A stretch of DNA of 8,119 bases from contig CAIZHO010000535.1 of assembly GCA_903932805.1 (NCBI GenBank), positions 1 to 8,119 on the forward strand, written 5' to 3'. The first letter of the stretch is position 1; every line of letters starts with the position of its first letter. The notes under the pieces are model-generated. The model saw only the letters and a list, made by a program, of their open reading frames with translations. It did not search any database and was not told the origin of the DNA. The stretch comes from an uncultured Roseiflexaceae bacterium. GTDB lineage: Bacteria; Chloroflexota; Chloroflexia; Chloroflexales; Roseiflexaceae. Of the stretch, positions 6,883 to 8,119 are shown one piece after another. The translations under genes and the position numbers were made by a program.

Positions 6883-6907
6883 AAAAAAAGCCGCCAATGG
6901 CCGGCTT
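6883..6907 (-). terminator. Terminator-like hairpin in the dnaA leader (candidate attenuator)
   Basis: Read on the minus strand, AAGCCG (6907-6902) pairs with CGGCTT (6893-6888) around an 8-nt loop that can close two more C-G pairs. It is followed directly by a run of seven T (6889-6883). This has the form of an intrinsic terminator pointing toward dnaA. It lies after the predicted dnaA promoter and about 35 bp before the GTG start, so it would act on dnaA itself. The stem is short (6 bp). Confidence 0.5.
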
Positions 6908-6929
6908 CGGGGTAGGTGTATGTCTTAGT

Positions 6930-6958
6930 ATTCTAGCGACTTTCGCCTCAACATGCAA
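6930..6958 (-). promoter_or_regulatory. Predicted dnaA promoter
   Basis: On the minus strand TTGCAT (6958-6953) and TAGAAT (6935-6930, 5 of 6 to TATAAT) are separated by exactly 17 bp. Transcription would start near 6923, giving a leader of about 75 nt to GTG 6848. The same -35 word, TTGCAT, is used by the divergent lipoprotein promoter. Confidence 0.45.
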
Positions 6959-7012
6959 CCGAAAACTCGCTCGCTGGCGGGAGTCGACCGATGATTCCCC
7001 GTCCGAACGCAT

Positions 7013-7042
7013 TTGCATTTCGCTTCGTCCCTCCTCTATACT
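7013..7042 (+). promoter_or_regulatory. Predicted promoter of the lipoprotein gene
   Basis: TATACT (7037-7042, 5 of 6 to consensus) with TTGCAT (7013-7018) 18 bp upstream. The -35 lies in a short direct repeat GCATTTGCATTT (7009-7020). Transcription would begin near 7049, leaving a leader of about 25 nt. Confidence 0.5.
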
Positions 7043-7074
7043 CATAGCATCGTTTTTTTGTGAAGGAATCATCC

Positions 7075-7452
7075 ATGAACCGCCGAACGTTCGTCAGCGC
7101 CCTGATTGGTGGCGCTACCCTCCTCGCCCTGAGCGCATGTGGCGCGACCGCACCCGCTCCCGACAACGGCAGCCAAGCATTGCCCCCAATCATGATTACG
7201 ATAGCAGGCGAGGGCATCAGCGGCGATGCACCCACGTCCGTCAAAGTCAATGATTTCGTCGTCTTTACCGGCGAATCCAAAGGCTGGACCGTCGAAACCT
7301 CCACCCCCGACCTCGTGACGGTGTCACAAGGCGGCACCCAAGACACATACGAGACGAACCCGGGCTTCCAAGCAATCAAAGCCGGCGCTGCCGCCGTCAC
7401 CATCACCAGCCCAATGGGCACCGTCATCGCGCTCGACATCACCATCGAGTAA
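7075..7452 (+). CDS. Small secreted lipoprotein with a single beta-rich domain
   Basis: A 125-residue exported protein. I use ATG 7075 because AAGGA (7063-7067) lies 7 nt upstream; a GTG 15 bp earlier would overlap that RBS. The N-terminus NRRTF is twin-arginine-like, followed by a hydrophobic stretch and the lipobox LSAC (19-22), so Cys22 should be lipid-modified and the protein anchored outside the membrane. A Pro/Ala linker (24-38) leads into about 85 residues rich in Val, Thr, Ile and Gly with alternating beta-strand patterns (VKVNDFVVFTG, GAAAVTITSPMG, VIALDITIE). The shape, one Trp (KGWTVE) and the FQAIKAGAAAVTIT strand recall bacterial Ig-like (BIG2) or chagasin/I42 inhibitor folds, but the chagasin NPTTGYxW motif is not there. 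Function unknown. Single-gene unit with its own promoter and terminator, divergent from dnaA. Confidence 0.78.
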   Translation: MNRRTFVSALIGGATLLALSACGATAPAPDNGSQALPPIMITIAGEGISGDAPTSVKVNDFVVFTGESKGWTVETSTPDLVTVSQGGTQDTYETNPGFQAIKAGAAAVTITSPMGTVIALDITIE

Positions 7453-7468
7453 GCACCATGACGCACAG

Positions 7469-7499
7469 ACACCCCGAGCACATGCTTGGGGTGTTTTTT
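7469..7499 (+). terminator. Intrinsic terminator after the lipoprotein gene
   Basis: ACACCCCGAGC (7469-7479) pairs with GCTTGGGGTGT (7484-7494) through 11 bp including one G-U, with loop ACAT, followed by six T (7494-7499). It starts 17 bp after the stop codon. This is the clearest terminator in the window. Confidence 0.88.
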
Positions 7500-7605
7500 G
7501 TGTGGGTATGCGTATGATGGGGAAAAGGGTTCGCGCAACCATGCAATCATGTATAGACAGACAGTTGCGGCGACCCGCCAAAACCATGCGACGATAGAGG
7601 TGCGC

Positions 7606-7613
7606 AAAGGAGG
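7606..7613 (+). promoter_or_regulatory. Strong RBS of the arginase gene
   Basis: AAAGGAGG, nearly full anti-Shine-Dalgarno match, 5 nt before ATG 7619. It is the strongest RBS in the window, in contrast with the GGAG or AAGGA used by the others, and suggests efficient translation. A TATGAT hexamer at 7513-7518 could be the -10, but I see no matching -35. Confidence 0.75.
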
Positions 7614-7618
7614 AACAC

Positions 7619-8119
7619 ATGACGGGAGCGCAGATTCGCATCCATGGCCTGCCCATGGACATCGGCCAAAACCGGCGCGGCGTCGACATGGGTCCCAGTG
7701 CAATCCGCTACGCGGGCCTTGCCGAGCGCCTCCGCGCACTCGGCTTTGCGGTCGACGACGCCGGCAACATCGACACCACGGCAGGCACACAGACTGCTGA
7801 TGCGCACCTGGCCAATGCCCATCATGCCGCAGGCGTCGCAGCCATCGCTGCTGCCGCGTATGCGGCGATGCAGGCAACCATCGCAGCCGATGCGGTAGCT
7901 ATTTTCCTCGGCGGTGATCACAGCTGTGCCATGGGCACCGTCGCGGGCTCACTGACTCGGCCTGGCCGCACCGGCGTGCTGTGGGTCGACGCCCATGCGG
8001 ATTTCAACACTCCTAGCACGTCGCCGTCGGGCAATGTCCACGGCATGGTGGTGGCCAGTCTGATGGGGATGTGCCCAGCGCCGTTGCGCATGAGTGCAAC
8101 GCCACTTGCTGCAGGCGAC
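7619..8119 (+). CDS. rocF: Arginase, N-terminal 167 codons (runs off the right edge)
   Basis: Arginase is a cytoplasmic binuclear manganese enzyme that hydrolyses L-arginine to ornithine and urea. Visible features: [20 protein letters not shown] (11-30), the classic arginase N-terminus closely like RocF of bacilli; GGDHS (98-102) with the first metal histidine H101; DAHADFNTP (124-132) with metal ligands D124, H126 and D128; and SPSGNVHGM (135-143), containing the substrate-contact Ser/Asn/His region. The second Asp pair and the C-terminus lie outside the window, so about half of a usual 300-residue protein is seen. These marks favour arginase over agmatinase or other ureohydrolases. Residues 69-95 are strikingly Ala-rich but in the expected helix. 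It is transcribed separately from the lipoprotein gene, behind a strong terminator; any downstream partners cannot be seen. Confidence 0.93.
   Translation, partial: MTGAQIRIHGLPMDIGQNRRGVDMGPSAIRYAGLAERLRALGFAVDDAGNIDTTAGTQTADAHLANAHHAAGVAAIAAAAYAAMQATIAADAVAIFLGGDHSCAMGTVAGSLTRPGRTGVLWVDAHADFNTPSTSPSGNVHGMVVASLMGMCPAPLRMSATPLAAGD

Noticed and set aside
7060..7074. GTG start 15 bp upstream for the lipoprotein
   Set aside because: This GTG overlaps the AAGGA that serves ATG 7075, and the signal peptide is normal from the ATG.
6885..7074. oriC in the dnaA upstream gap
   Set aside because: No DnaA boxes, AT-rich unwinding stretch or iterons are visible.
5967..7253. 428-codon plus-strand open frame antisense to dnaA and running into the lipoprotein gene
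   Set aside because: It overlaps two well-supported genes, crosses the divergent promoters and has no recognisable domain.
6948..7877. 309-codon minus-strand open frame across the lipoprotein and arginase genes
   Set aside because: It covers a strong plus-strand terminator and two real genes; its Arg/Cys-rich start looks like a frame shadow.
1..8119. CRISPR array, tRNA, rRNA, insertion sequence or prophage
   Set aside because: No regularly spaced repeats, cloverleaf-like elements, transposase/integrase or phage genes were seen on either strand.

Overview
This looks like ordinary chromosomal DNA from a moderately GC-rich, free-living bacterium. The mix of genes, the B. subtilis-type arginase N-terminus, the eukaryote-like histidyl-tRNA synthetase and the style of DnaA suggest Chloroflexota. 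That placement is an inference from protein character only; no rRNA or other phylogenetic marker was tested. There is no sign of phage, insertion sequence, CRISPR array, tRNA or rRNA.

Layout, left to right. (1) Positions 1-1670, plus strand: the tail of one DHA2-type MFS exporter, followed 39 bp later by a complete second one. The two C-termini are clearly paralogous, so this is a tandem duplication of drug/metabolite exporters. The block ends at a near-perfect hairpin terminator (1708-1734), which is interleaved with the promoter of the next unit. (2) Positions 1771-5286, plus strand: a translation/one-carbon block made of rlmN (rRNA/tRNA A-methylation), a small two-helix membrane protein, hisS, and a folate cyclohydrolase/cyclodeaminase (FTCD_C family). 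Spacings are 9 bp, 58 bp (with its own extended -10 promoter) and 5 bp, so there are probably two overlapping transcription units. (3) Positions 5287-5333: a 47-bp convergent gap dominated by a perfect 34-nt palindrome that touches the dnaA stop codon. (4) Positions 5334-6848, minus strand: dnaA, complete, with an untypical neighbourhood (no dnaN, recF, gyrB or rpmH in view). Its most upstream possible start, a TTG, lies in the T-run of a terminator-like hairpin. I place the true start at a downstream GTG with a good Shine-Dalgarno, which leaves a short leader carrying a candidate attenuator. (5) Positions 7075-7452, plus strand, divergent from dnaA: a small lipoprotein with its own promoter, RBS and strong terminator. 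(6) From 7619 to the window edge, plus strand: the first 167 codons of an arginase.

The genes do not form one pathway. Housekeeping translation functions (rlmN, hisS), a folate enzyme, the replication initiator and nitrogen metabolism (arginase) sit side by side. I found no convincing new multi-gene system. The most interesting signals are small and regulatory: the dnaA leader hairpin, the terminator-promoter overlap before rlmN, a shared element in the rlmN and hisS promoters, and the palindrome at the fchA/dnaA junction.
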